A stretch of 64,000 nucleotides of DNA from Plantago major (taxonomy: Eukaryota; Streptophyta; Magnoliopsida; Lamiales; Plantaginaceae). The notes beneath the pieces are model-generated. The model made no database searches. It worked only from the letters and a program-made list of their open reading frames with translations, and had not been told where the DNA came from. This document shows, in pieces, positions 35,893 to 46,440 of the stretch. Both the position numbers and the translations under genes were made by a program. The stretch is taken from the NCBI GenBank assembly GCA_026545765.1, contig CM048841.1, forward strand, positions 66,167,354 to 66,231,353, written 5' to 3'. Every line of letters starts with the position of its first letter. Position 1 is the first letter of the stretch.

Positions 35893-36176
35893 AGGCTCAA
35901 AATCTTTGAATTATTTATATCTTAGGAAATTTATCCAAGTGGATCTTGAATAGTCATCCACAACATCTACAACACCTAAATCATATTTCTTTACTGCTTA
36001 GCTGGATACTAATGATTCAAAGTGATCCACGTGTAACAATTGTAGTAGTCGTGTATTGAAATGAATCTTGAATGAAGCTTTGGTTTGTTTACCAAGTTGG
36101 CATGCTGACCTTATTTTATAATATGCCATGCTTGGAAGACCAATAACTAAATCCTTATTTGCGCATTTATGTACAG
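35893..36176 (-). pseudogene. Ty1/copia pre-integrase and integrase fragment
   Basis: Minus-strand reading: LVIGLPSMAYYKIRSACQLG with KQTKASF, then LLQLLHVDHFESL, then KKYDLGVVDVVDDYSRSTW and INFL. These are the GAG-pre-integrase C..C..GKQ motif, the H-x-D start and the VDDYSR-TW core motif of copia integrase. One stop lies between. No LTR or RT is adjacent, so this is an isolated remnant. Confidence 0.8.
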
Positions 36177-36597
36177 TCGAAAATGCAAAATTTTCGATAG
36201 ATTAAAACTTCAGATTGTATAGTGTATAGTACTTAAACGGAGGGTTCGGTAGAGATGGCAATATGCCTCGCCCAACCTCAGTCCATATCCGGTCTGGTCA
36301 AATGTGTTTTGAACAGCCTGGAATTACATTCGAAACATGCACAATCTTGTTGATGATGAGCCATATTTCTGAAAACCTATAATAAACTATAAAGTCATAA
36401 ACCGAAGGTCCGAAATCAAAAGATCAGATAGCAATGCCACAAAAATTGACCAGATAGTATTGTTAATTGTTATAAATTTAAAAAAGGAAAAGCAGAATTT
36501 CATATTTCTCCATTGATCAACGGAAAAGTTGATGAAAAACAACAAAAGTGGCCTTGAGTCCATAGGGTACAGTACAGTACACCCACGCTACAGCTTC
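36177..36597. other. Upstream region of the bHLH gene
   Basis: AT-rich, no gene. Contains the tandem ACAGTACAGTACACCC phrase about 20-30 bp before the TATA box. Confidence 0.4.
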
Positions 36598-36605
36598 TAT
36601 AAAAG
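36598..36605 (+). promoter_or_regulatory. Probable TATA box of the bHLH gene
   Basis: TATAAAAG in CTTCTATAAAAGGTG, about 450 bp before the bHLH start codon. It implies a start near 36630 and a long 5' UTR. No other good TATA box is closer. Confidence 0.5.
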
Positions 36606-37051
36606 GTGTTGCAGTCCAAGTTCACATTTTGTTCTACTGCCAAAAAAATGTTCATTTCTTAACACACATTCTCGTGAAAAATACAACTCATTAATTTCCA
36701 TTACGACAAGTATTGTATTGTGTTGTACCACTATTTTTCTTGCAAGACATACATTAATTTGATTCCTTGTCGTCTGCCAATTGATTCTGCTGAGATCAAA
36801 TCAGACCAAATCAAAAGGTTCCTGTCCAAAATATTCTCTCTTTAAATGTTTCATTCATTGCCTTATTAATTCAAATATTGCATTTCTAGTCGCTTCTATT
36901 CATTGTGTGCGTTCCGATTACTTAAGCTTTTGTTTCTTGCCTTTCTTTTTTACTTCTTGCCCACAAACTTTTTCTGTTCTTACATGTTTTAGTATGTATT
37001 GAAATTGAACAGTCTCAGTCAAAACGGTTGATTGAAGAGGAGAAGTTAGAG

Positions 37052-38434
37052 ATGTTTTCGATTCCGAGTTTCTACGAGCTTGGCAACAACTATAGTCCTG
37101 ATTCATATGACATACTTGAAGGGCTATTGAGTTCTACACAAACGGACATTGATATTCCAGAGCTGAGCCCGAGTTCCATGGCCGAGGCAAAAGCGATTGC
37201 AGCTAGTAAAAGCCACAAGGAAGCCGAAAGACGGAGACGAAAGCGAATTAACGGCCACATTGCCACTCTCAAAGCCATTCTACCCAATACAATCAAGGTA
37301 TCTCTACGTACTTCCAACTAAAATAGTGTAGTATCCATCATAATTCTCATGTTTATACATTAATATTGTGATCATTTCATTTTGATACACAGTTTAATTG
37401 CTAATATACACTTTGACGTTTAATAAACTTTTGACAAACACCATCTCACAAAAATACGTAAGCAACTTATGATGTTTAATAAACATTTTATGACTGTATT
37501 AACTGCATTACTAAATACTGAATTTTGTAATATTTGTATTTAAATCTGTAATGTTTATAATTAAATATGTAATGTTAATTTTGATTTTTTGGATATACGG
37601 GTCATGTAAAAAATGTTCATGTAGTAAAATATGAACCATGTGTCATGTGTGTACCATTCCATTAGACATGGTTAATAAAGACCCTAAAGTACACATAAAA
37701 GTAAAAAAGTATGCTCTCCTTTTGCTAAATGATGAATCAAGACGAAAACATGAGAAAATTTTGAAGTATGCCATGCCTAAAATTTGTGTTGAATATGACG
37801 TAAGGATATTCGAATTGTGAGACAGAATGTCTAAAAGTTGTTGTGCCTTTTAGAAAATGTTTCAACTTATGTACGTACGAAAATGTAAGTTAAACTAATT
37901 TAATTTCATCGAATACTATTTATAATTTTGTTGATGTGTGACACGGCGCAGACAGACAAGGCAACACTGCTAGGCGAGGCGGTCCGGCGTGTAAGAGAGC
38001 TCAAACAAACAGCATCACAACTCGCAGCCACCATAGACCACGACGACGAGGACAATGTTACTACCACAAGCAACTCAACATCAAAGTTTTTATTTCCTAG
38101 CGAGACGGATGAGTTCAAGGTGGGGCGGGACGAACATGACCCTCCAGGTGTTATACGTGTGACATTGTGCTGTGATGACAGGGCGGAGTTAATTTACGAC
38201 ATAATTCAGGCCCTGAAATCGGCAGAGGCGAAAGTGGTGAAGGCGGAAATGTCGACAATAGGGGGGAGGACAAAGAGTGTGTTGTTGGTACGATTGGCAG
38301 ATGGTGGTGAAAATGACATGGGCTTAGGTCCACTAAAGAAGGCACTGAAATTGGTTTTGGATAAGTCCACTTTGTTGGCCGGTTCGGGCCAGGTCCTGCC
38401 GGGACTCAAACGCCCACGTTACTATCACTTCTGA
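37052..38434 (+). CDS. bHLH transcription factor with C-terminal ACT-like domain (two exons)
   Basis: A DNA-binding transcription factor, nuclear by family. Exon 1 is 37052-37297 (82 codons), exon 2 is 37952-38434 (160 codons and stop), 242 residues, phase-0 intron with GT-AG ends. The basic region SHKEAERRRRKRIN (residues 54-67) has the His-Glu-Arg set needed for E-box/G-box binding. Helix 1 ends LKAILPNTIK, and helix 2 begins TDKATLLGEAVRRVRELK directly across the splice. Residues about 137-205 (PPGVIRVTLCCDDRAELIYD onward) fit the ACT-like dimerisation fold of the AtbHLH30/32/51/106/107 group. Start: the ATG at 37052; nothing upstream in frame begins with ATG. It is intact and converges with the gene at 39999-40875. 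The assignment to that bHLH subgroup is inference from motif layout. Confidence 0.92.
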
Positions 38435-38622
38435 TATTATGTTTTGTGGTTTTGTTTGGATATATATGTCTTTTGGGCTCTATTGGTTGGAGAATCTTCG
38501 GCCCGGACTGTTGTCACAGTTCAGTTGGCACATCAAATCCAAATTATTTAAAATAAATTAAATTAGCATAGTTACAGTTTTGTAATGTGGTCTGAGTTCA
38601 TATGATCTTTCAATGTGTTAAT
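38435..38622. other. 3' flank of the bHLH gene
   Basis: Likely 3' UTR; an AAATAAATT-type sequence at about 38550 could serve polyadenylation. Confidence 0.35.
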
Positions 38623-38875
38623 CTCTTCGTTACAGATCAAATGTTATGTTTTAATTTTTTACAGTCAATAAACTTTAACTTTAATTACGAATTACTCACA
38701 AACTGTAAATATTAAATGATCAATTAAATTGTATAATGAAACTTTACTTCTAAAATTGTCAATATATATTTTACTTAAACATTTTATTATTATGGTTTTA
38801 GATTAATATGTAGTCAGAGTTTAAATTTGTTAACCTTAAAAAATTAACAGGACATTTGATCTGGAACGGAGGGAG
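38623..38875. mobile_element. Diverged Stowaway-like MITE
   Basis: About 253 bp. The right end GATCTGGAACGGAGGGAG pairs with a decayed left end CTCTTCGTTACAGATC, and the arms share AAATGTTATGTTTT-type sequence. It is related to the element at 42301-42561. Confidence 0.65.
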
Positions 38876-39998
38876 TAGTTGTTAAATTTAACTAGGCATT
38901 TAATTTGTCAAAATTTTATCTCTAGATACTTTCTACAACTTTCGCATTTTCTCGTGTTACTTTGAATCAAATGCAATCTAAAACTCGATTCTCCATGATG
39001 GTGCGTCCTATAGCTGTTAAGTTGCACAAAGGATTAAAAAAAGGGATTTTTTTTGTAACATTACAGTATAATTTTCTTATTCATCTCTCAACATCATATA
39101 ATTTTCTATCTATATTTTTCTGACACGGTTAACATATGTGAAACACCAGTTGTTACTTATTTTGCTAATTTGTGAACTTATAAGAGATTAAAGTTGGTAG
39201 AGTTTGATAAATTTGTACATAGAGGTATTCAGACGTATACTGCACGTTTTAGAAATTTATACTGTTTAAAATATCCGATCAACATACTCATATCACAAAC
39301 TTTTGTGAGACAATGTCCCCCTGCGCACGATCACATCATTACATCCAGGTCCTTTTGAATGGTGATTCTGTCAGTCAACAATTAAAATCTGTTTGAAGCT
39401 TCTTCGAACTTCTATGGTGGTGACGGAAAAAGGAGGAGGAAGGAGGAAGAAGAAGGGGAAACAAGTATTGGTTTCAAAGTAGTTTTTTTTTTTTAAAAAA
39501 TTCTAGAAGGGGGTTTAAAAGTAATAGTTGGTTTATTACATCATCAAGGACATCATATTTCTGGAAATTCAATTTTCTGGTCAATGATGTTGAGTAATGG
39601 AGTTGACCCGACGGAAGGACGTTGTCAATGTAAAAAAACGGATAACGGCCGGACCTATTTGCAATTTCAATAAAATAGAGGGGTGTTTATTAAACACGCA
39701 TTATTTATGTGATGTTGATCCCTGCCTCTCGAAGAGACGGTCTATAACGAAAGTTAGTCTGAGTATACGTATTCTAAGTAGATTGATTGATTATATACTA
39801 AGTAGATTGACTGAAATCAGTAGATAAACTCACACATGTAGAATTAGAAATGAACTCAGCCAAGCCAAGCGCTAAGCCTTTTATTAACAACCATGCATAG
39901 ATCTACATTTTTATTGGCATACATACATATCTAGGTAATGTAGTCACAAAGCATGGATACATATGCTTCATAAATCGAACAAGTTGTACTACATTTGA
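38876..39998. other. Intergenic region between convergent host genes
   Basis: AT-rich, no gene. Around 39430 there is a GGAGGAAGGAGGAAGAAG purine tract. Confidence 0.5.
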
Positions 39999-40875
39999 TT
40001 AGTTGATGGTTTGAGCTTTCTGGATTGCTTCATTATAGGCCCTAGCTTGAGCAGAACTGAAGCAACATTGGCAACTAACAGTGCCACCAGCAGGACTTGA
40101 TGAAAATGATTTACTGCAGCAACCAAACAAACATTTGTGCCCTGACCCATATGCACCGCCTGAACTCCACCCTCCACTCCATCCTTTTCCTCCACCACCC
40201 ATGCCACCTAGCGCACCGCCACCAATGCCACCACCTCCGACTGCAACGCCACCTCCTTGATCACCACCTCCTACGGCACCGCCACCTCCACCTCCTGCGG
40301 CACCTCCTTGATCACCCCCTGCACCACCACCGGTGCCTCCACCGGCTCCTTGATCACCGCCAGCTTGGCCACCTCCTCCACCGCCAACTTGGCCGCCACC
40401 ACCGACCTGGCCACCCGTTCCACCAATGAAAGTATTTATTTGTTTGTCAGTTGGCTTCATTCCATCACCTGCAATGGGTCGAACATAAGCCAAAAGACCA
40501 TTATATTCAATATTCATGTCAGGGGCGGACCCAAGATTTTTAATTCCACGGGAAAAATTGACCTTAGATTTAGGAAACAAAACACACACATAACGTCCAT
40601 ATTCAAGTAAATAAGTAGTAATATTCAGAATTACGGGTGTGATAGTTCGTAGCTGCCCCTTCTGAATCCGCGTTTGCATGTAACATCTATTGAGCACACA
40701 ATGATGTACAGTGTTCACACAACACAAGCATGATACATAATCGTACTACAAACATACCTTTTATGTCTTTGTGAACAACATCTGGCTTAGTAGCATCATG
40801 ATCAGGAATTTCTCTTGCCAAGACAGAAGAACAAACAAGAAGTAGAGGAAGCAAAACAAAAGCCCGGAAAACCAT
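39999..40875 (-). CDS. Secreted glycine-rich protein with Cys-rich tail (two exons)
   Basis: A probable cell-wall or apoplastic structural/signalling protein. Exon 1 is 40875-40758, exon 2 is 40468-39999, 195 residues. The intron has GT-AG ends and splits a Gly codon. Residues 1-20, MVFRAFVLLPLLLVCSSVLA, form a clean signal peptide; the mature part starts REIPDHDATKPD. Residues about 55-150 are a low-complexity block of Gly with Gln, Val, Ala and Asp (GGGGQVGGGGGGQAGG style). The tail is Cys-rich: CLFGCC, then CQCC. The layout (signal, short linker, Gly block, C-terminal CC motifs) recalls plant GRPs with C-terminal cysteine domains; the exact class is not certain. No frameshift, and a good TATA box lies about 75 bp upstream. 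Confidence 0.85.
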
Positions 40876-40950
40876 TTTCTATAGCTAGTAGGAAGTTTAT
40901 CAACAATGACAAATTGTTCAGTTCCGTGAGAGATTGAGGAGTAGACAGTG

Positions 40951-40961
40951 TCATATTTATA
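40951..40961 (-). promoter_or_regulatory. TATA box of the glycine-rich protein gene
   Basis: The minus strand reads CCTATAAATATGACAC, placing transcription start near 40925 and giving a 5' UTR of roughly 50 nt before the ATG at 40875. Confidence 0.75.
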
Positions 40962-42300
40962 GGTGAATGCCCAAGTATTAGGAAGAGCAGGGCTCATAGG
41001 AGGCATTAATGGCAGGATTAGTTAGACGATGCGGGTAACGTATGAATGCAGGTGGGTGTTGAAGCTCAATGACTAGCAAACATTTTGGATCTCATCAGCA
41101 GCAGGTGGGAGATGAAGCTCGAATTAAGTTGCATGGATTTCAGTGTCAAAGGCTTCGTTCTGTAACGACAGCTATGTAGTCTGATTCTGATATACTTGTA
41201 GCTGGCTTTATGGCAATGCAATTAAATTCAAATATATATTTCACAGATCGATCATAACAAATTCAAAATCAGCATCACAATTTTGCATGTTTATCATGGC
41301 CTGGCGATGCATATTCTTATGAGTTTTGTTTCCAACTATAGCTAGATTAATATTAATCCATAATGGAACTTACACATGTTGGTCTTAATGACTAATTCGA
41401 TCCAACTTGTAAGAATGTGCATGTGAAATTAATCTTGGACCTATATTCGTATTTAGCATCTGATAAGTTACTTAGATATTCATTCCCCTCTAGTGACAAT
41501 TATGGAGTATCATTTAATGCAGATGATTTAACATCCGCTAATTTTGTCACATTCATCAGCGGTCGAATTAGGAAGAAAATACAGGGAGATGAACTACTAG
41601 AGTAGAAATTTAGGAAGGTGACATGATGCATTGAAAATAAAATTACACAAATGCCCTGTATATACCCCTAGTTACTAAAGTAGAAATTTAGGAAGGTGAC
41701 ATGATGTCATAAACGAGATATGATTTCCCGAATTACCACTATCAACTTCTATTACTTAGTTTTGTTGAATCTAATTGTTCGAAACTTCTACTTCTTATTC
41801 CGATCTCGAACAACACTTAAAGAAAATACGAACAACCTTGGTTCTCGTGAAAGCTCAATTCCGGTTGCCTGAACGTGGCAGCTGTGTTATAGTCCAATTT
41901 CATTTTAAGATACACTGTACAACTGTTCGGGGGTTTTGATTTTTGGAGTTTGACGAAGTTCAAGGTATGCTACTATTCAAGCTTGCTTGTCACCCATATC
42001 GTAGACCAGATCTATGAGTAAGTTATATACCTTATGGTTTAAAATAAAACACATAATTTAGAAAATAAGGTTTGATTGAATATAAAACAATTTTTTTCAA
42101 ATGATATGACTTATTTTCAACCAGACGGTTTAATCTACATGGTCTATAGAAAGAATTTTCCTCGTAAACATAGTGTACAAGGAAAGTTCGATGTTGTAAT
42201 GCAGTCACTCCACACTGGACAAACCTAGCTCGTAATATGTGCCCAATTGGATATCTGGGTTTTCTAGACATTATTGAAATCACATTTGGCTAATCAACTA
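40962..42300. other. Upstream region of the glycine-rich protein gene, no further gene
   Basis: AT-rich. The phrase AAATTTAGGAAGGTGACATGATG occurs twice (about 41607 and 41685), a small direct repeat about 78 bp apart. No convincing coding region. Confidence 0.5.
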
Positions 42301-42561
42301 CTCCTCCGTTCCACAACAAATGTCATGTTTTGACTTTTTAGAGTTAACGTTTTCCAACTTTAATTCCAATTTAATCTTAAACCGTTAATATTAAATGTTC
42401 AATTCAATTATACAATGAAACTTATATAATTGATATAATGAAACTTTAAAGTTTCAAAGTTTCATTATATAATTGAATTGAACATTTTACATTAACGGTT
42501 TAAGATTAAATTGGAGTCAAAGTTGAAAAACGTTAACTGTCAAAACATGGGAGGGAAGGAG
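42301..42561. mobile_element. Near-perfect palindromic MITE with TA duplication
   Basis: 261 bp flanked by TA. The two halves are almost complete reverse complements: TTCCAACTTTAATTCCAATT pairs with AATTGGAGTCAAAGTTGAA and TTAAACCGTTAATATTAAATG with its partner near 42490. The centre is at about 42450 around ACTTTAAAGT. The terminus CTCCTCCGTTCC is Stowaway-like. It would fold into one long hairpin. Confidence 0.88.
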
Positions 42562-42984
42562 TAGCTAGTAATGGGGCACATAGAACCCAAACAAAATTGG
42601 TAGTAATGTTGGGCAATTACGCCATTAGAAAATTTTTACGTAAAAATAGGCCACTTAGTTTTACTATATTTATCTATTATATAGTCTATATTTATACAAT
42701 TAACGTTATATTTCTTTACTGTAGATATACTGTATATCACCGTATTTATTTATATTTAGTCTTTTTTTTGTTTGATTTAGGATTTTTTTTTTTTTTTGAT
42801 TCTTGCGTAATATTGGTCTTTAGCAATGTTACACTACATACCATCCCAGAATAATTTGCATTCATAACGTTTGAGTAGTTCACTTGTTTGGGTACATATA
42901 TATTATTTAGCATGACCTAAATACAATTAAAAGATTATGAATAAGTAATAAGTTAATTGATTTTAATGATACATTTCTTACTAC
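42562..42984. other. AT-rich DNA, no gene
   Basis: A poly-T run at about 42781 and otherwise nothing recognisable. Confidence 0.5.
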
Positions 42985-43260
42985 CACTACAACACATTTG
43001 ATCTAATATGACTCTTATTAAGAATCGTAAACTGCAAATAAGAGTCATAATTAAAAAATACGACTCTTATTAAGGGTCGCAAAGGGGTCTCAATAGGGGT
43101 GTGTCGTATTTTTTGTTGAAGTACAAACTAAGAGTCGTATTTTTTAAATACGACTCTTAATAAGAGTTGCAAAAGGTGTGTCGTATTTTAATTCAAATAC
43201 AAATTAAGAGTCGTAAACAAAAAATTACGACTCCCTATAAGAGTCATAAGTAACCCTAAT
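42985..43260. repeat. CACTA-like terminus with subterminal repeats
   Basis: Begins CACTACAACAC at 42985, the En/Spm-type terminus, and is packed with direct and inverted copies of an AAGAGTCGTATTT / AAATACGACTCTT motif (at least six within 250 bp), like CACTA subterminal repeats. No opposite TAGTG end was found nearby. The part from about 43176 rightward is repeated at 56136, so it is mixed up with the Tat-like LTR; it may be a CACTA fragment inside that LTR. Confidence 0.45.
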
Positions 43261-44787
43261 AGTTTAAAAAAGGGGTGTAAAACTTCCCAACCCTAAACCC
43301 TAATTAACCCTAATAAATGAGCTAAATTAAATATACAATAAATCCATAAATTTCGAATTTCACTTATAAAAGAAAATCCAATAGTTTAAACATTCATGGT
43401 ATCAAAATCACTACAAATCACACTATTGTTGAAAAGGATCTAGCAGTACAGTAGTACTCATGCATATGAAGGCTGCCTGTAACATTGTAACTTCCCTTTT
43501 GTCTTTTCTACCGGGACGTTTGCACGATATATGCAGCTGCGGTTCAACTGGCCACCAGTAAGTTTTCAATAGCAATGCTCGAGATGGCAATGTGGCTAAC
43601 TCCAACATCTCTTCCCACTCCACTGCTAAAAAGAAGAGCGTTGAACTGAAAATGGAAAATCGAGCTCCTAAGCCGCTTATATTGATCAAGATTTGATCCA
43701 TCCCTGACTGCACCCAGAACAAGTTGAGCAAAAATTCGGTTAAGAGAGGACAAGCAAAGTTTACATAATTATATATCTTAAGTGGAATAGTAACATCGTA
43801 GAACAGAGGAAATTAGTAATTAAGGGCTACATTATTCATTAGCCTCTAGGTACGGGATTCAGAGCTAGATATAGTTCTTGTGTTCGATTCAAGCAGATCT
43901 TTAGTACCAAAATGGATATTTATGTGGGGTAAAACTGGATTAGTCAAATAGTCAAGGTCCAGGTCAGAAGAGTCCGTCCAGATTTTGTTCTTTGTAATTC
44001 GTCAAGATTTTGTTCAAAGTCCTTTCGTTCTTTTGGTCCGGCAAGAGATTGGAGTCCGCCAGAAAGTATGGGTCGCTTCAGACAGGAGGATTCCTTGATA
44101 GTGAAGGGTCCGTCAATATTGAGAGTCCGTCCTTGATTGATGGTCCGTCATTGGCATGCTTCTATTGTTAATCTGTGAACAAGAGGAGAAGGGGTTAAAC
44201 CATTTTGGGCCGGTCTGCCTGAGACAAATCGGACTCGGACTTAATGGATTAGGAGGTTGTTCAGGCTGGGGCTTGGACCTCAAAATCTAGAGAGTGGATT
44301 ATTGTGAAGTAGTTACGTACCTTAATGAAGAGTAAATGCGCCCTATTTATAGTGGTGATCTCTGGGGACAGACCCTCTGACATCCCGGAGTTTGGTCGGC
44401 TTAGCGAGATGATGACACGTGGTCTCGGCGTAAGGAGGCGCGTTTAAGCTACGCTCGGATGAATAACATGTCTTAGTTTTAGTCCGACAACCTTGTACAC
44501 CGGACACTAACTGGTGGCGGTCGTTGAGGAGTACATAGGTCATCGGACTGTAGATAAGATGACTCGGATAGCGGGGGTCGGACCTCTCCACTTCCGGTCT
44601 TGGTCATCCTGACAAGATGTGATGATGACAGAAGATTGGAAGTCGGTCTGTGATAGTTCTGACGGCGGACTATCATACGGACGACGGACTCTCCCTGTCT
44701 TCTAGAGAAACTTCGAAACGTATCTAGATCGTCCTTAGATCGTACTGACTCGTGAGGTTGGTGGCGGACTTAAAGGTACATATCGTA
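43176..44787 (-). repeat. 3' LTR of a Tat-like Ty3/gypsy element (copy 1)
   Basis: About 1.6 kb, nearly identical to 56136-57753 in the same orientation. The minus-strand promoter box TATAAATAG lies at 44351-44343, followed by GGGCGCATTTACTC. Immediately upstream (plus-strand 44788-44802) is a polypurine tract, GAAAACTGGGGGACT on the minus strand, which marks this as the 3' LTR of a minus-strand element whose interior extends rightward. The outer border is not resolved. A 102-residue open frame at 43731-43423 is unrecognised and probably chance. Confidence 0.65.
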
Positions 44788-44802
44788 AGTCCCCCAGTTT
44801 TC
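44788..44802 (-). other. Polypurine tract of the Tat-like element
   Basis: The minus strand reads AAAACTGGGGGACT right before the repeat border. It sits at the point where the two LTR copies diverge. Confidence 0.65.
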
Positions 44803-46058
44803 AAGTATCTTAGTAGAAGATAGTTGTGAAGTTATAAGTGCAAGTCCGCCATGAATACTTGCTTTGTCCGTCGTTGGAGCATTGGGCTTTGTTCTTTAGT
44901 CCAGTAAGAGAGCCCAAACTTCGGCCCTAGCCCTGGCCCACCAGTGTCGGCGTCACCTTGTACACATGGCAGTTTCTGATTGGGCCCAACAATCTATATA
45001 TACTCCCTCAGCTCGGTGGTGTATTTTTTTAGCTCAATTGTGTTTTTCGAGATGTAGTTGTTGGGTCGGTCTCGTTGTGATTTGGCGGTCTTCCTCTCTT
45101 GGGTGCGGACCGTCGGAGCGCCACTTTTTGGTTTTATAAACCAAGGGCTACTTTGAGATGTTTGTGTCCTTCCAAGGTAGTTAGCTGGCGGGGTGAGCTA
45201 AGCTCAGGACTGACCGTTTCCATCTTTGTTGTCTTGGAAGATACGCAAGCACGTCAAAGGGAAGTGACCTTTCATTCAATCGCTACTCTTAAGGCCCCGG
45301 CCTCCTCAAGATCGTAAGCTGGTGGGGAGAGCTCGATCAAGTGGCTGCCCCTTTCCAGGTTTTGATCTTGCAGAACTCCGGGATTTCAATTAGGTGCTTT
45401 AGCCCCTGTTTTAAGAGAAATGGGGTCGAGTTGGTCCGTGATCACCCATAGAGACCGTCGTGACGAATAGCTTGTAGTGATGTGGAGCAGACCGACTGCT
45501 CTTCTTGGCGCGAGGTCTTTCCATCTCGCCCTTGATATGAAGGGCAGTTCGCCTGCTCTGCATTCCTCTAAGTCTGTGGTCCAGTGTTTTGTCCGTCATC
45601 GGTTTCGTGCAGGTTCCGTCGGATCAGGGTTGACGGCTTTGTTGTGATGAGAATCCGACCGGCTGCTCTTTTTCTCAAGAAGTTTCTTTTCGGACTTCCT
45701 TTTGAGTTAAAGGGCAGTTCGCCGGATCCTCATTCCTCCTAGCCAATAATCCGCCTGGCATGGCGTCATGTCCGTGGTTACTAACATTTATCCCCCCTCA
45801 AGTTGCGAGGTTATTTTTCAGGTGGAAGTAAGCTCGGAACTTTGGTGGTTCGTCAGAACTCGTGGGAGTCCGTGCTGGAACTTTTTACCTTCCGTTCAGA
45901 CCGAAAAAAAGCCGATTGGGTGAACCGGCGAATCGCACTTTAAGATGAATTGTCGCGATTCTATTTGGTCAGATTCGTCATGATGACGGTTGCACGCGAA
46001 TCGATGCAGCGGTTGGACCGTTGGCCTATGGGCCTGGTTGGATCGGCCCATCAATGCC
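44803..46058. other. Non-coding interior of the Tat-like element
   Basis: GC-richer than the surroundings, with recurring GTCCGTC/CGGAC phrases. Blocks at about 45455-45580 and 45650-45750 look like diverged duplicates (GACCG.CTGCTCTT ... AAGGGCAGTTCGCC). It separates the LTR from the antisense gene promoter. Confidence 0.5.
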
Positions 46059-46067
46059 TATAAATAT
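46059..46067 (+). promoter_or_regulatory. TATA box for the antisense gene of the Tat-like element
   Basis: TATAAATAT in ATGCCTATAAATATGAC, followed by a GA-rich leader (about 46117-46170). A likely 5' UTR intron runs from a GTAAGT at about 46220 to a GTGTAG acceptor at about 46382, before ATG 46441. It points opposite to the element's own LTR promoter. Confidence 0.6.
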
Positions 46068-46440
46068 GACTTACCCTCCGTAAATTTTGCGCATTTACCC
46101 GACTTACTAATTTCTAGAGAGAGAAAGCATCCGGCGTCCAGAGAGGGAGAGAGAGAGGGAGAGAGAGATCCCTGCCACCAAGCTTGAAGTAGTCCGGCGT
46201 CTGTCCTTTAATTAACTCAAGTAAGTTCCGTTGCTCTCAACATTTATCATATTTTCCTTTTGTTGGTGTCGGTCTCTTGTCTAGTTTGTCGGTCCGTTGG
46301 TGGTTTAAGAATCGTAGTTTTGGGTAGATGACCGAGCGTGGGGCCTAAGTCATTCTGAACTTATTTTCGTTGGTTTGTGTAGATTCCCCAGATCGGTCCC
46401 TTCTTATTGTTTTGATAAAATGTCGATCTGAGCTAGCAAC

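Noticed and set aside
40097..40610. His/Leu-rich and Thr/Ser-rich open frames on the plus strand
   Set aside because: They are the complement of the glycine-rich coding exon on the minus strand, open because of the repeat.
43423..43753. Open frame (102 and 69 residues) repeated in both Tat-like LTR copies
   Set aside because: Kept only because the LTR copies are nearly identical; no family recognised and small differences do not favour coding.
43880..43900. GTGTTCGATTCAAGC resembling a tRNA T-loop
   Set aside because: No acceptor stem, D-arm or anticodon arm can be folded around it.
45099..45317. 72-residue frame in the Tat-like interior
   Set aside because: No family match, no splice or promoter context; lies in the non-coding stretch between the LTR and the antisense gene.
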